Source: Amycolatopsis camponoti
GTDB taxonomy: Bacteria; Actinomycetota; Actinomycetes; Mycobacteriales; Pseudonocardiaceae
Direction: 5' to 3'
Assembly (NCBI RefSeq): GCF_902497555.1
Contig: NZ_CABVGP010000003.1
Span: 62,001 to 126,000, forward strand
DNA length: 64,000 nucleotides
The notes under the pieces are model-generated. The model saw only the letters and a program-made list of their open reading frames with translations. It did not search any database and was not told where the DNA came from. The translations under genes and the position numbers were made by a program. This document shows, one piece after another, positions 43,655-52,631 of the stretch (the first letter of the stretch is position 1; each line of letters begins with the position of its first letter).

Positions 43655-44092
43655 ATGACCGCAATCCTGACTGCATCCAGGAACTCCCTGTCCGATCTCG
43701 TCACCCGTATGAAGCGTGTGAACCACCGGCTCGATCACGAGGCCAAGTTGATCGCCGATCTGCGGCGATCAAGCTTGACCCCTGCATGCTTCGTGCCGGG
43801 CATCGAGCACCACGCCGCCGCAGCGATCATCCGCGCCGGCCTGCCCGCCATCGAACACCACCGCCGCCCGCTGCAGCCGCGCATCGACGAGCACCTGTTC
43901 CTCGACGTCGCTGCCCGGACAGGAGTGCGAATCCTGGCCTGCTGGGACGACCGTGCGCACCGCGTGCGGATGCAAGTCGCCGAGGTCGGCGAACCGGACC
44001 TGTGGGACCGCATCGTCGTCCTCTTCACCCAGTGGGAGATGAATGGCCGTCCGGTTCCGGTCACAACCAGGACGCATGGATCGGCCTCGTGA
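43655..44092 (+). CDS. Hypothetical protein, first gene of the lanthipeptide cluster
   Basis: The ATG at 43655 follows AAGGAG at 9 nt, giving 145 residues. The N-terminus is helical (NSLSDLVTRMKRVNHRLDHE, then AKLIADLRRS). The C-terminal part contains HLFLDVAARTGVRILACWDD and LWDRIVVLFTQWEMNGRPVP. I recognise no family. It ends overlapping the DUF4254 gene start (GTGA), so it belongs to the same transcript. A role in regulation or maturation is possible but unproven. Confidence 0.7.
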   Translation: MTAILTASRNSLSDLVTRMKRVNHRLDHEAKLIADLRRSSLTPACFVPGIEHHAAAAIIRAGLPAIEHHRRPLQPRIDEHLFLDVAARTGVRILACWDDRAHRVRMQVAEVGEPDLWDRIVVLFTQWEMNGRPVPVTTRTHGSAS

Positions 44093-44643
44093 CTCTCGCA
44101 ACCGAGGTCCCGACGGGCACGCCAGCGGGCGGTTCGCCCGCGCCGCCGCACGCGACAGCTGTGGTCCGTGCATTCACCACCATTCCGCCCGGCGGCTACC
44201 AGCACCCAGTGTTGGCGGCTGCTGCGGCGCTAGCCGCCGAATCCCGGTTACGCGCCAGCGACTATCGGATCGTCTGCGATCCCCGGGCCGACGATCCGAT
44301 AGTCGCTTCGGCCGCGCGGACTGTGCGTTCCCGGGACGCCGAGTGCGCTGTGCTGGTCGACCGGATAGACCGGTGGGCCGCCACGAAACTCGCCGAAGGC
44401 CGCGCAGGGGTGCTGCACACCGAGTCGCTCGGGCAGCTCATCAACCGGATGGTGACGGTCTGGATGCGCGGCCAACTCTTGGCCGACACCTGCACCTCCG
44501 CGACCGACGCGCAGGTGCGGGTCGCCTCGGCGCAGCTGGGTGAGCTGGGCCGCGCCTACGACGACCTGATCACCGACCTGAGGTTGGGGCGGCGCCGTCT
44601 TCCGGAGCTGCAGACGCCTACCGGGCCACAGGGAATGGCGTGA
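44089..44643 (+). CDS. DUF4254 domain protein
   Basis: This 184-residue protein starts at the GTG overlapping the previous stop. Residues ~70-160 carry the DUF4254 hallmark: CAVLVDRIDRWAATKL, then LHTESLGQLINRMVTVWMR, a helical bundle with conserved D, H and E residues. The biochemical role of this family is unknown. It sits in a compact series of plus-strand genes leading to the FxLD methyltransferase and precursor, so it is probably co-expressed. Confidence 0.75.
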   Translation: MTLATEVPTGTPAGGSPAPPHATAVVRAFTTIPPGGYQHPVLAAAAALAAESRLRASDYRIVCDPRADDPIVASAARTVRSRDAECAVLVDRIDRWAATKLAEGRAGVLHTESLGQLINRMVTVWMRGQLLADTCTSATDAQVRVASAQLGELGRAYDDLITDLRLGRRRLPELQTPTGPQGMA

Positions 44644-44649
44644 ACCTCG

Positions 44650-44961
44650 ATGGAGGGGGCGAACATCCGGCCGATGGCCGGAGTGATGGTCGCGGCGGAC
44701 AGCCCGGCCGGGCGAGCTGCCGAGGCGATCAACGAGCTGACACGGCACCTGCCGGAACCCGATGCACCTGCGGTCTGTCCGACGTGCGCGGGCCGGTTCT
44801 GGCCCTGCACGTACTTCCACGACGCCGCCCATCGCTTGCACACCGCACGGCTGCGAGTCGGCGACGTGGTCCCGCTGGAATTGCACCCTCGCTTGTGGCC
44901 GCAGGGCGCAAATTCTGCGTCGCCCGGGACGAATGCATGGCCATCCAACTCCCCTGACTAG
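44650..44961 (+). CDS. Small hypothetical protein with CxxC motif
   Basis: The 103-residue protein contains CPTCAGRFWPC, a likely metal or redox centre, followed by FHDAAHRLHTARLRVGD. It begins 6 nt after the DUF4254 stop. No homologous family is recognised. It may bind zinc and act as an accessory factor of the cluster. Confidence 0.6.
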   Translation: MEGANIRPMAGVMVAADSPAGRAAEAINELTRHLPEPDAPAVCPTCAGRFWPCTYFHDAAHRLHTARLRVGDVVPLELHPRLWPQGANSASPGTNAWPSNSPD

Positions 44962-44971
44962 GAGACCGACC

Positions 44972-45400
44972 GTGGATGAAGTTCTGAGCTCAGCCTTGCA
45001 GAGCGCAGTGTGCGGGCGGCTGGATTACCTCGACCGGCTCTGCCACGAGGGCGATGAGCAGTCCAAGGCCGCGCTCGCCAACACCGAGATCACCCGCTTG
45101 ACTGAGGCGTGGCGGAGCCTGCTGGCCGCACACCAGCCGGACAAGCGCGGCCGGTGCCCGGAGTGCTCGGGCCGCCGCCAGCCCCGGCGCCATCCCTGTT
45201 CCGTGTGGACCATCGCCCACCAGCACTTGCTCGCAGCCGACAGTCCGTCCGCGACCCGAAACTTAGACGTGCCACTGTCACCGGTCGGTCGGCCGTCGCG
45301 ACGCTGGAAGCTTCGTGACCCGGGGCACACCGCATCCCCCACTCGTGGCGCACCCCAGCTTTCCGAGCGCGCAGGCCGCAAAACTGTCACCCCTCTTTGA
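44972..45400 (+). CDS. Hypothetical protein with CxxC and HPCSVW motifs
   Basis: The GTG at 44972 is preceded by GGAG, giving 142 residues. The N-terminal ~75 residues are helical (GRLDYLDRLCHEGDEQSKAA). GRCPECSGRRQPRRHPCSVW is a probable zinc-binding element, and the C-terminal part is Pro/Arg-rich and disordered in appearance. It is 12 nt upstream of the methyltransferase gene and likely in the same operon. No function can be assigned. Confidence 0.55.
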   Translation: MDEVLSSALQSAVCGRLDYLDRLCHEGDEQSKAALANTEITRLTEAWRSLLAAHQPDKRGRCPECSGRRQPRRHPCSVWTIAHQHLLAADSPSATRNLDVPLSPVGRPSRRWKLRDPGHTASPTRGAPQLSERAGRKTVTPL

Positions 45401-45412
45401 GAGAGTAACCAC

Positions 45413-46660
45413 GTGAACACACTCCGACACGACGACGCTAGCGCCGCGACGTTCCGCGATGCTCTGGTTGACACGCTTCTCGCCAACAAGATGATCACCT
45501 CGCCGCTGGTGGAGCGAGCCTTCCGCACGGTCCCCCGGCACCTGTTTGTCGTCGAGGGCACACCGCTGGAAGTCACCTATAACGTCGACAACTCGGTCGC
45601 GATCAAGCGCGACCCGGACGGCGTGGTCATCTCCTCGACCAGCGCGGCCTACATCCAGGCCCGAATGATCGAGCAGGCCGCCCTCGGTCCGGGCATGAGC
45701 GTGCTGGAGATCGGATCCGGTGGCTTTAATGCCGCTCTGCTGGCCGAGATCGTCGGTCCGCAGGGGCGGGTGGTCAGCGTGGACATCGACGCGGAGGTCA
45801 CCGACCGCGCCCGCGACCTGCTGAAGCAGACCGGATACAGCGACCGGGTCGACGTGGTGCTCGCAGACGCGGAGAACCCGCTGCTGGGGCTGGACGAACC
45901 GTTCGACGCGATCCTGGTGACGGTCGGGGCCTGGGACCTGGCGCCAGCGTGGCTGGAACACCTATCCGCGGGCGGCACGATCGTCGTTCCATTGCGGATG
46001 AACGGGATCACCCGCGTCATCGGCTTTCGCCGAGAGCGCGACCACCTGGTGAGCACGTCGTCCGAGGTCGCCGGGTTCGTCGCGATGCAAGGCGAGGGCG
46101 CCCGCGACGAGCGAGTCTTCCTGCTACCTGACCGCAACGGTCACCACGTCAAGCTGCGCTTCGAAGGAGAGGTGCCGGACGCGGTGAACCTGCTGGACGG
46201 AGTGCTGGCGACCGAACGCACCGAGGCATGGTCCGGTGTCACGATCAAGCACGGCGTGTCCTTCGCCGACCTGCACTTGTGGCTCGCGGTGTCTCTGCCC
46301 GGCTTCTGCAAGCTGGCCGTGGACGAAGGCACCGACCTGGCCGCCGAACGCAAGGGCTGGTTCCCCTTCGGCATGGTGCACGGTGACTCGTTCGCCTACC
46401 TGGCTGTCCGCCCCATTCCCGAAGGCGGCGAAGCGGAGTTCGGCGCACGTGCCTACGGCGCGCACGGTGAGGCTGCTGCCGCCGCGATGGTCAACCAGAT
46501 CCAGGCGTGGAATCGCCAGGCCCGCGCCGTCGAGCCGACCTTCACCTACTGGCCAAACGGCGCCGACCGTCCCGAATTCGGCAAGGACACGGCCGTGATG
46601 GTCAAAACGCACGGTGTGGCCACGATCTCCTGGTCACCGGCGGCCGACGCCACTCGGTGA
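45413..46660 (+). CDS. Protein-L-isoaspartate-type methyltransferase of FxLD lanthipeptide systems
   Basis: The 415-residue SAM-dependent enzyme has a PIMT-like N-terminal domain (FRTVPRHLFV; motif I VLEIGSGGFNAALLAEI starting at residue 97; DAILVTVGAWDLAP) and a C-terminal domain specific to the FxLD group. In related lanthipeptide pathways such enzymes methylate an aspartate of the modified peptide, leading to an aspartimide or isoaspartate. It lies 43 nt before the precursor peptide, which has Asp residues in its core (D44, D47), so that peptide is its likely substrate. Confidence 0.88.
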   Translation: MNTLRHDDASAATFRDALVDTLLANKMITSPLVERAFRTVPRHLFVVEGTPLEVTYNVDNSVAIKRDPDGVVISSTSAAYIQARMIEQAALGPGMSVLEIGSGGFNAALLAEIVGPQGRVVSVDIDAEVTDRARDLLKQTGYSDRVDVVLADAENPLLGLDEPFDAILVTVGAWDLAPAWLEHLSAGGTIVVPLRMNGITRVIGFRRERDHLVSTSSEVAGFVAMQGEGARDERVFLLPDRNGHHVKLRFEGEVPDAVNLLDGVLATERTEAWSGVTIKHGVSFADLHLWLAVSLPGFCKLAVDEGTDLAAERKGWFPFGMVHGDSFAYLAVRPIPEGGEAEFGARAYGAHGEAAAAAMVNQIQAWNRQARAVEPTFTYWPNGADRPEFGKDTAVMVKTHGVATISWSPAADATR

Positions 46661-46703
46661 CCAGGTCGCCCTGCACAACCCGAGAAGTGAAGGAGTGAAT
46701 CGA

Positions 46704-46904
46704 ATGTCGGCAGCACTGGTACTTGAGCACGTTGAGTCCCCGGACTCCTCGGCCGGCCCCGTGGATGACGCGGAGTTCGAGCTGGACCTGCGCGTGGTGG
46801 AGTCCACCACGAAGCTCGTGATCACGATGTGCGACACGAGCGACGGCTGCGGCAGCACCTGCAGCACCAGCGCGTGCACCACGTTTTCCAACGACCCGTA
46901 CTGA
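46704..46904 (+). CDS. FxLD family lanthipeptide precursor
   Basis: The 66-residue peptide starts at the ATG at 46704, 8 nt after AAGGAG. The leader contains FELDLRVV (F25 to V32), the FxLD motif recognised by the LanB of this class. The C-terminal core, roughly residues 34-66, is rich in Ser/Thr and holds four cysteines (C43, C49, C53, C58): TMCDTSDGCGSTCSTSACTT. LanB would dehydrate Ser/Thr and LanC would form up to four thioether rings, while the PIMT-like enzyme may modify an Asp. The leader cleavage site is not obvious. The gene is followed by a strong stem-loop. Confidence 0.93.
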   Translation: MSAALVLEHVESPDSSAGPVDDAEFELDLRVVESTTKLVITMCDTSDGCGSTCSTSACTTFSNDPY

Positions 46905-46913
46905 TCCACCCCC

Positions 46914-46952
46914 TGCCGTCGGCGTCCGGGTCTGGCCCGGGCGCCGACGGCA
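46914..46952 (+). terminator. Strong stem-loop between precursor and LanB genes
   Basis: TGCCGTCGGCG (46914-46924) pairs perfectly with CGCCGACGGCA (46942-46952), with an inner CCGGG/CCCGG stem (46926-46930 with 46936-46940) and a five-base loop. No T-tract follows, so it may be a partial terminator or an mRNA-stabilising element. Either would give more precursor than enzyme message. Confidence 0.8.
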
Positions 46953-46995
46953 AAGGGTGCCCTTGATCGTGACCAGGTGAGGAAAGCCGACCGCC

Positions 46996-49900
46996 ATGAC
47001 CGTGTCCCCGCGTTACCAGCATGCCGGCATCCTCCTGGCCCGCGTCACCACAGACCCCGGTGACCTCGACCCACCGACCCAGCTGAATCCGGCCGACGCA
47101 GCCGCGGTCGAGCAGGAAGGCCGCGCGTGGCTGGCGAAAGTGTGGGCGCGCCCGGAGGTGCGAGACGCGGTGGCGCTGGCTAGCCCCGTCCTCGGCGCCC
47201 GCGTCGACCGCATCGTCAGCGACGGCGCCATCGGGGGCACGGTAAAGGAGTTACGTCGTGCCGTGGTGTCTGTGGCGTCCTACTTGTTGCGCTGGCAGCG
47301 GCGGTCGACGCCGTTCGGCCTGTTCGCTGGCGTCGGCATTGTCGACATCGGTCCCGCGAGGTCCGCCGTAGGCACGCGGCATCGGGCCGTGGCACGGGTG
47401 GACGGCGACTGGCTCACCGCGCTGATCGACCGGCTCGAACGGCATCCCGCCCTGCGCCGGCGTCTGACGGTTGTGGTGGACGACGCGCGGATCGTGCGCG
47501 ATGAACGGGTGATCGTGCATCGCCGGGCCGGGGTCGGTGCCGCTACACCCGGGCCGCTGCGGGAGTCCTCGGTGCGACTCACCCGCCCGGTGCGGTTCGC
47601 GCTGGCCGCGGCCGGTGCGCCGACCCGCTTCGACACCCTCGCCGATCGTATGACCGGCGAGTTCCCGTCCGCGTCGCCCGGCAAGATCGACGCCTTGCTG
47701 CACGGCCTGGTCAACGCCGGCGCCCTGATCACGAGCCTGCGGCCGCCGATGACCAGCGTCGACACCGTGTCCCACCTGATCGATGCCTTGCGCGCGGCCG
47801 AAGCGGACACTCTCGACGACGTCGCCGCGGTCCTGCGTGACCTCGATGCGCTCAACGTCGACCTCGCCCGGCACAACCGCGTTGAGGACCCTGATCAGGT
47901 ACGGGACATCCGCGTGGCGATCGCGATCCGAATGCGTGCCCTAGTCCCCGATGCCCGCGATGTACTGGCCGTTGACGTGCGCCTCGACGCGGCGATCACC
48001 CTGCCCGCGCGGGTGCTCTACGAGGCCACGCAGGCCGCCACCGTGCTGCTGCAGACCACGACACAGCCGTTCGGGACGGCCGCATGGCTGGACTACCAGG
48101 CCCGCTTCCTCGCCCGCTACGGTCCCGGCGCGCTCGTACCGGTGCGGGACCTGATCGCCGAGTCCGGCCTTGGCTACCCGGCAGGCTACCTCGGCGCACC
48201 CCGAGCCCGGCCCGCGTGGCGTGCGCTGACCGACCGCGACGCCGCCCTCCTCGCGCTGATCCAGCAGGCCACCCTGTCCGGAGCGCAGGAGATCGAACTG
48301 ACCGACAGCGACGTCGAGGCCCTGACCGTCGGGGAGCACGCCGACACCAATCCGCCTCAACGGATCGAATTGGGCGTCGCCGTCCATGCCACATCGACGG
48401 CGGCGATTGACCGCGGCGAGTTCCAGTTGCAGGTCATGGCCGCGCCCCGCGCGTACACCAGCATGGCCGGCCGATTCGCCGACCTGCTCGACGACGTCGA
48501 CCAGGCCCGGCTGGTCGCGACCTACAGTGCACCACAGTCTCCGTCGCATCAGGACGTTCCGGCCACGGCGGCCATGAACGTGGTGGCCGTGCAGCTGTCG
48601 TTCCCGCCGCGCCGACCGCACAACGAGAACGTGGCGCGGGTGCCGCCACAGCTGGACAACGTCGTGTCGCTGTCGGAGCATCCCGATCCGATGCGCCCTG
48701 ACCTGACCGCCATCGGGGTGGACGACTTGGCGGTCACTGCCGACGCCGAGCAGCTGTATCTGGTGCAGCTCTCCACCGGTCGGCGGGTGGTACCTCGGAT
48801 TCCGCACGCGCTGGACACCTCGGTGCAGAGCCCGCCGCTGGCCCGGTTCCTCGCCGAGGTCGCCGACGCGCGCAGCGCGGTGTTTCGCGGCTTCGATCTC
48901 GGCGCCGCCCGGGTTCTGCCCTACGTTCCTCGCATCCGCTACCGCCGCTCGGTCCTGGCCGCCGGTCGCTGGCTCCTCTCCGACACCGACCTGGCCGTGC
49001 GTCCCGTTGCGGCAGATGATGACGAGGCGTTGCGGGCGTGGCGGCAGCGATGGCGGGTACCGGCCCGGGTGGTGCTTGTCCACGGCGAGCTCCGCCTGCC
49101 CGTAGACCTCGACCTGGCCCTCGACCGCGCGCTGCTGCGTTCCCGCCTGGCGCGAGCGGGCCGGGTCGAATTGCACGAAGACGGCCCGCCGGACGGGCAA
49201 GGGTGGATCGGGCGACCGGCAGAGCTGCTGATCCCGATGACCGCTATCGCTCCGCCAGACCGGCCCTTACCCGCCACCGCCGCTTCCGGTGCCGTCCTGC
49301 AGCCCGGTGACTCCGCCCTGGTGCACGCGCAGATCGTCGGCAACCCGGCACGCTTCGACGAGATCCTCACCGCGCACCTGCCCCGGTTCGCCGCCGAACT
49401 CCACGACGCCGGTGACTCGAACAGCCTGGTCGCGTCGTGGTGGGTGCGACGGCACCGCGACATGATCCGGCCCGAGGCCGACCAGCATCTCGCGGTGTTC
49501 TTGCGCCTGACCGATCCGCGGCACTACGGCGCCGTCGCTGCGCGGCTGGCCGCGTTCGCGGCCGACCTCGATTCCCGCGGGCTTCCCGGCCAGCTCACGC
49601 TCGCCCCCGCGCCGCAGCACCCCGCCCGCTACGGCGACGGCCCCGCGCGCACCGCCGCGGAGCAGGTCTTCGCCGCCGACACCGCAGCCGCTGTCGCTCA
49701 GCTCAGCGCGGCGCAGGTGTCCGGGATTCCCGCCCAAGCGCTGGCAGCGACGTCAATGGCGCACCTGGCCAGGACCTTCGCACCTGACTCACAGACCGGG
49801 TACCGGGCACTGCTGGGATGCCTACCGCAGGAGCAAGGGCCGCTGGACCGTGAGCTGCGCGACCACGCGCTCACGCTGGCCGACCCTGACCAGCAATACC

Positions 49901-50145
49901 GCGCGGTTCGTGCGATGTCGGGTGGCGACGTGGTCGGCACCGCCTGGCGGGCTCGCGACACCGCGCTGCACGCCTACCACGACGCCCTTGTCCAGCAGGG
50001 GCGAGAGCCTGGCGGAGTGCTGCGGACGTTGCTGCACGAGCACCACGTCCGCGCCGTCGGCGTCGATCCGACGTTTGAGAAGGACACCGGCCGACTTGCC
50101 CGCGTCGTCGCCCTGCGTCTGCTCGCCCTGGCCGGTGCCCGGTGA
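46996..50145 (+). CDS. lanB: Class I lanthipeptide dehydratase LanB (full-length)
   Basis: The 1049-residue enzyme dehydrates Ser/Thr in the precursor using glutamyl-tRNA. The glutamylation domain (RWQRRSTPFGLFAGVGIVDIG near residue 95, YATYSAPQ-like segments later) is followed by the C-terminal elimination domain (SLVASWWVRRHRDMIRPEAD and HLAVFLRLTDP, residues ~810-870). The length is normal for fused LanBs. It is preceded by the precursor and stem-loop, and its stop overlaps the LanC start by 4 nt. Generic symbol only, as the product is unnamed. Confidence 0.94.
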   Translation: MTVSPRYQHAGILLARVTTDPGDLDPPTQLNPADAAAVEQEGRAWLAKVWARPEVRDAVALASPVLGARVDRIVSDGAIGGTVKELRRAVVSVASYLLRWQRRSTPFGLFAGVGIVDIGPARSAVGTRHRAVARVDGDWLTALIDRLERHPALRRRLTVVVDDARIVRDERVIVHRRAGVGAATPGPLRESSVRLTRPVRFALAAAGAPTRFDTLADRMTGEFPSASPGKIDALLHGLVNAGALITSLRPPMTSVDTVSHLIDALRAAEADTLDDVAAVLRDLDALNVDLARHNRVEDPDQVRDIRVAIAIRMRALVPDARDVLAVDVRLDAAITLPARVLYEATQAATVLLQTTTQPFGTAAWLDYQARFLARYGPGALVPVRDLIAESGLGYPAGYLGAPRARPAWRALTDRDAALLALIQQATLSGAQEIELTDSDVEALTVGEHADTNPPQRIELGVAVHATSTAAIDRGEFQLQVMAAPRAYTSMAGRFADLLDDVDQARLVATYSAPQSPSHQDVPATAAMNVVAVQLSFPPRRPHNENVARVPPQLDNVVSLSEHPDPMRPDLTAIGVDDLAVTADAEQLYLVQLSTGRRVVPRIPHALDTSVQSPPLARFLAEVADARSAVFRGFDLGAARVLPYVPRIRYRRSVLAAGRWLLSDTDLAVRPVAADDDEALRAWRQRWRVPARVVLVHGELRLPVDLDLALDRALLRSRLARAGRVELHEDGPPDGQGWIGRPAELLIPMTAIAPPDRPLPATAASGAVLQPGDSALVHAQIVGNPARFDEILTAHLPRFAAELHDAGDSNSLVASWWVRRHRDMIRPEADQHLAVFLRLTDPRHYGAVAARLAAFAADLDSRGLPGQLTLAPAPQHPARYGDGPARTAAEQVFAADTAAAVAQLSAAQVSGIPAQALAATSMAHLARTFAPDSQTGYRALLGCLPQEQGPLDRELRDHALTLADPDQQYRAVRAMSGGDVVGTAWRARDTALHAYHDALVQQGREPGGVLRTLLHEHHVRAVGVDPTFEKDTGRLARVVALRLLALAGAR

Positions 50146-51332
50146 CGCACGAACCGAACCGGAGCTCGGACGATGGGGTGACGTTGACCCTTGACGAGGT
50201 GGCCGGTCAGTCTCTGGCCCGCGGCGCGGTCGCGGAGGCGCTGCTGCACGTCGAACGCGCCTGGATCGGCACCGGCAGCTGGACCATGGCGCAGGCCCAC
50301 GTCCGCCGGGTGGCGGCGGGGCCGGTCGACGCCGCCGACCACACCGGCCTGTACTACGGGGCGCCCGCGGTCGCGTTCCTGCTGCACGCCGCCGCCAGCC
50401 GCCACCCCAGCTACCACGCGGCCAGCCAAACGATGGACGAGCACGTGCTGCGGCTGACCCGCCGGCGGCTGGCCACCGCCGCCACCCGCATCGACCGCAG
50501 CCAAGCCGCAACGTTCGCTGAATACGACCTGTTCTACGGTCTCACCGGCATCGGCGCTCTGCTGCTGCGCCGTCACCCTGACAGCGACGAGCTGGCCGGG
50601 ATTCTGCGGTACGTGGTCACTCTGGTCACGCGGCCTCGCCACGAGGACGGCGTCGCGCTGCCGGGCTGGTGGGTGGCTCACGACCCGGACGAGATCCTGC
50701 CGACTCCTGGCGGTCACGCGAACTTCGGCATGGCCCACGGTGCAGCAGGGTTGTTGTCATTGATTGCCCTGGCCACTTTGCGCTGCCGCGTGGTCGACGG
50801 CCAGCACTACGCGATCGCCGCACTCACTCAGTGGTTCGATCGGTGGCGCCAGGACGGACCGGAAGGACCGTGGTGGCCGCAATGGATCACCCGCGATGAG
50901 CTGCGCACGGGCCGCCCGGTCCTTAACGGTTCTGGTCGGGCCTCCTGGTGCTACGGGACGGTCGGCATCGCCCGCGCCCAGCAGCTGGCCGCCTTGGCCA
51001 CTGGCGACACTCAGCGTCAGGAAGCCGCCGAGAACGCCCTGGCCGCGAGCCTGACCGACACCCAGCTCGACCGGATCACCGAGCCGGGTCTGTGCCACGG
51101 CATCGCCGGGGTGTTCCAGACGTCCTTCCGCGCCTGCCTTGACGCCCGCAGTCCTGCCCTCGCCCGACGGCTTCCGGCGCTCGCCGAACGAATCGCCAGG
51201 CACACGCGGTCGCTTGGCGACGAGGCGAACGGACTGCTCACTGGACGCGCCGGCGTGGACCTGGCACTCGAGACCGCGCGGCACAGCACGCCGCCTCACA
51301 CAGGATGGGACGCATGCCTGCTGATCACCTAG
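50142..51332 (+). CDS. lanC: Lanthionine synthetase LanC-like cyclase
   Basis: The 396-residue protein starts at a GTG overlapping the LanB stop. It has the alpha-toroid LanC motifs: GHANFGMAHGAAG with the base-like histidine H199, SWCYGTVG with zinc ligand C270, and GLCHGIAG with zinc ligands C318 and H319. All active-site residues are present, so it should add precursor cysteines to dehydrated residues to make (methyl)lanthionines. Confidence 0.94.
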   Translation: MTHEPNRSSDDGVTLTLDEVAGQSLARGAVAEALLHVERAWIGTGSWTMAQAHVRRVAAGPVDAADHTGLYYGAPAVAFLLHAAASRHPSYHAASQTMDEHVLRLTRRRLATAATRIDRSQAATFAEYDLFYGLTGIGALLLRRHPDSDELAGILRYVVTLVTRPRHEDGVALPGWWVAHDPDEILPTPGGHANFGMAHGAAGLLSLIALATLRCRVVDGQHYAIAALTQWFDRWRQDGPEGPWWPQWITRDELRTGRPVLNGSGRASWCYGTVGIARAQQLAALATGDTQRQEAAENALAASLTDTQLDRITEPGLCHGIAGVFQTSFRACLDARSPALARRLPALAERIARHTRSLGDEANGLLTGRAGVDLALETARHSTPPHTGWDACLLIT

Positions 51333-52294
51333 CCACCCCGCCCCAGACGACCCCGCCCACCGGCCTCAACGCAGCCGTGCTGGCGGTGCTCGCGGGTGCC
51401 GACCCAGCCGCCGTCGCCACCCGCCACGCGCTGGGTCTGGCCGACCTCGACGACGCTGTAGCGACCTACCAGGCCGCCGGACTCGCATCGTTGGAAAAAC
51501 GAGCTGACGACGCTTGGTACCAGGTGCGTGTCCAGTTCACCGACTGGTCGGCCGCTGAGACGGCCGGCGCGACGACTCTCGGCCCGGCCCTCGACCGGCT
51601 CCGCGCCGACGGCGCGACGGCCGGCTGGTGGTTTCTGCGCAAACACCCCTGCTGGCGGCTGCGCCTGCTGCGCGCGGACGCCGCGGCCGTCGACAGTGCG
51701 CTCGACGAACTGACCAGCAGCGGCGTCCTTGCTCGCTGGTGGCCGACGATGTACGAGCCGGAGACCGCCGCCTTTGGCGGCCCCACCGCCATGGACAGCG
51801 TTCACGACCTCTTCTGCGCAGACAGTGCAGGCGTGCTCGACTATCTGCGCCAGGACACGCCCGGCCTCGGCCGCCGGGAACTGTCCATCCTGCTTCTAAG
51901 CGGACTGATGCGTACCGCCGGGCTCGACGCTTTCGAGTGCGGTGACGTCTTCGACCGAGTCGCACGGCTGCGCCCCGCACCTTCCGAAGCCGACGCCGCG
52001 CGCACCGACACGCTGGCGGACAACGTGCGTGTGCTCCTGTCGATCCCCGACCTGGCCGACAGCGCGTTGTTCGCCCCCGATGGGCCGGGAGCGCACGCCG
52101 AGCCATGGCTCGCTGCGTTGTGCGCCGCTAGCGGACGGCTCGGTCATGCGGCCGCCGCCGGGCACTTGGACCGCGGCCTGCGGGCCATCATCAGTCACGT
52201 GGTGATCTTCCATTGGAACCGCTTCGGCCTCTCCGCCACTAGCCAGGGCATTCTCGCCCGCGCGGCGGCCACAGCGCTCCTGCCCCGGAACTAA
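51305..52294 (+). CDS. Stand-alone thiopeptide-type elimination-domain protein
   Basis: The protein is 329 residues from the ATG at 51305 (alternative ATG at 51314) and overlaps lanC by 28 nt. An N-terminal helical segment is followed by the SpaB C-terminal/thiopeptide-type fold: AWYQVRVQFTDWSAAETAG, then WWFLRKHPCWRLRLL and ARWWPTMYEPETAAFGGPTA. Such proteins perform glutamate elimination or, in thiopeptides, cyclisation. Here the LanB already has its own elimination domain, so this one is either redundant, acts on a subset of sites or has another chemistry. Confidence 0.88.
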   Translation: MGRMPADHLATPPQTTPPTGLNAAVLAVLAGADPAAVATRHALGLADLDDAVATYQAAGLASLEKRADDAWYQVRVQFTDWSAAETAGATTLGPALDRLRADGATAGWWFLRKHPCWRLRLLRADAAAVDSALDELTSSGVLARWWPTMYEPETAAFGGPTAMDSVHDLFCADSAGVLDYLRQDTPGLGRRELSILLLSGLMRTAGLDAFECGDVFDRVARLRPAPSEADAARTDTLADNVRVLLSIPDLADSALFAPDGPGAHAEPWLAALCAASGRLGHAAAAGHLDRGLRAIISHVVIFHWNRFGLSATSQGILARAAATALLPRN

Positions 52295-52631
52295 TCATCA
52301 ATCCGACGCCAAACGCGTCCACGTTGACCGCCGTGATCTTCGCCTTTCCGCTGTTAAAGGCCCCGCCCCGTCTGCCCCTTCCTACCGCTCGAATCACGCA
52401 GATCGCCGACATCGCGCACGCCGCCGGGCAGCAACCTGCTCAGCGGTTGACCGTCGGCATCGACCTGCTCGTCGACCGCCACACATTGCTCGGCAGGACC
52501 AATTTCGGCCGCTGGTTCGGCCAGTCCGCGAAACCAAACTCTGATGGGCAAACCTCTGAGCCGCGCGGGTTAGCCAGACGCTGCTCATTCACCAGGCGGA
52601 TGACCACGTCTATGCGGCACCATGGGTGCCT
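52295..52631. other. Intergenic region after the lanthipeptide operon
   Basis: A TTG-started plus-strand frame (52324-52677) and a minus-strand frame (52354-52551) are present, but neither has protein-like conservation and both overlap the next gene or its control region. I see no terminator hairpin with a T-tract. The promoter of the peptidase E-like gene is probably here. Confidence 0.4.
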
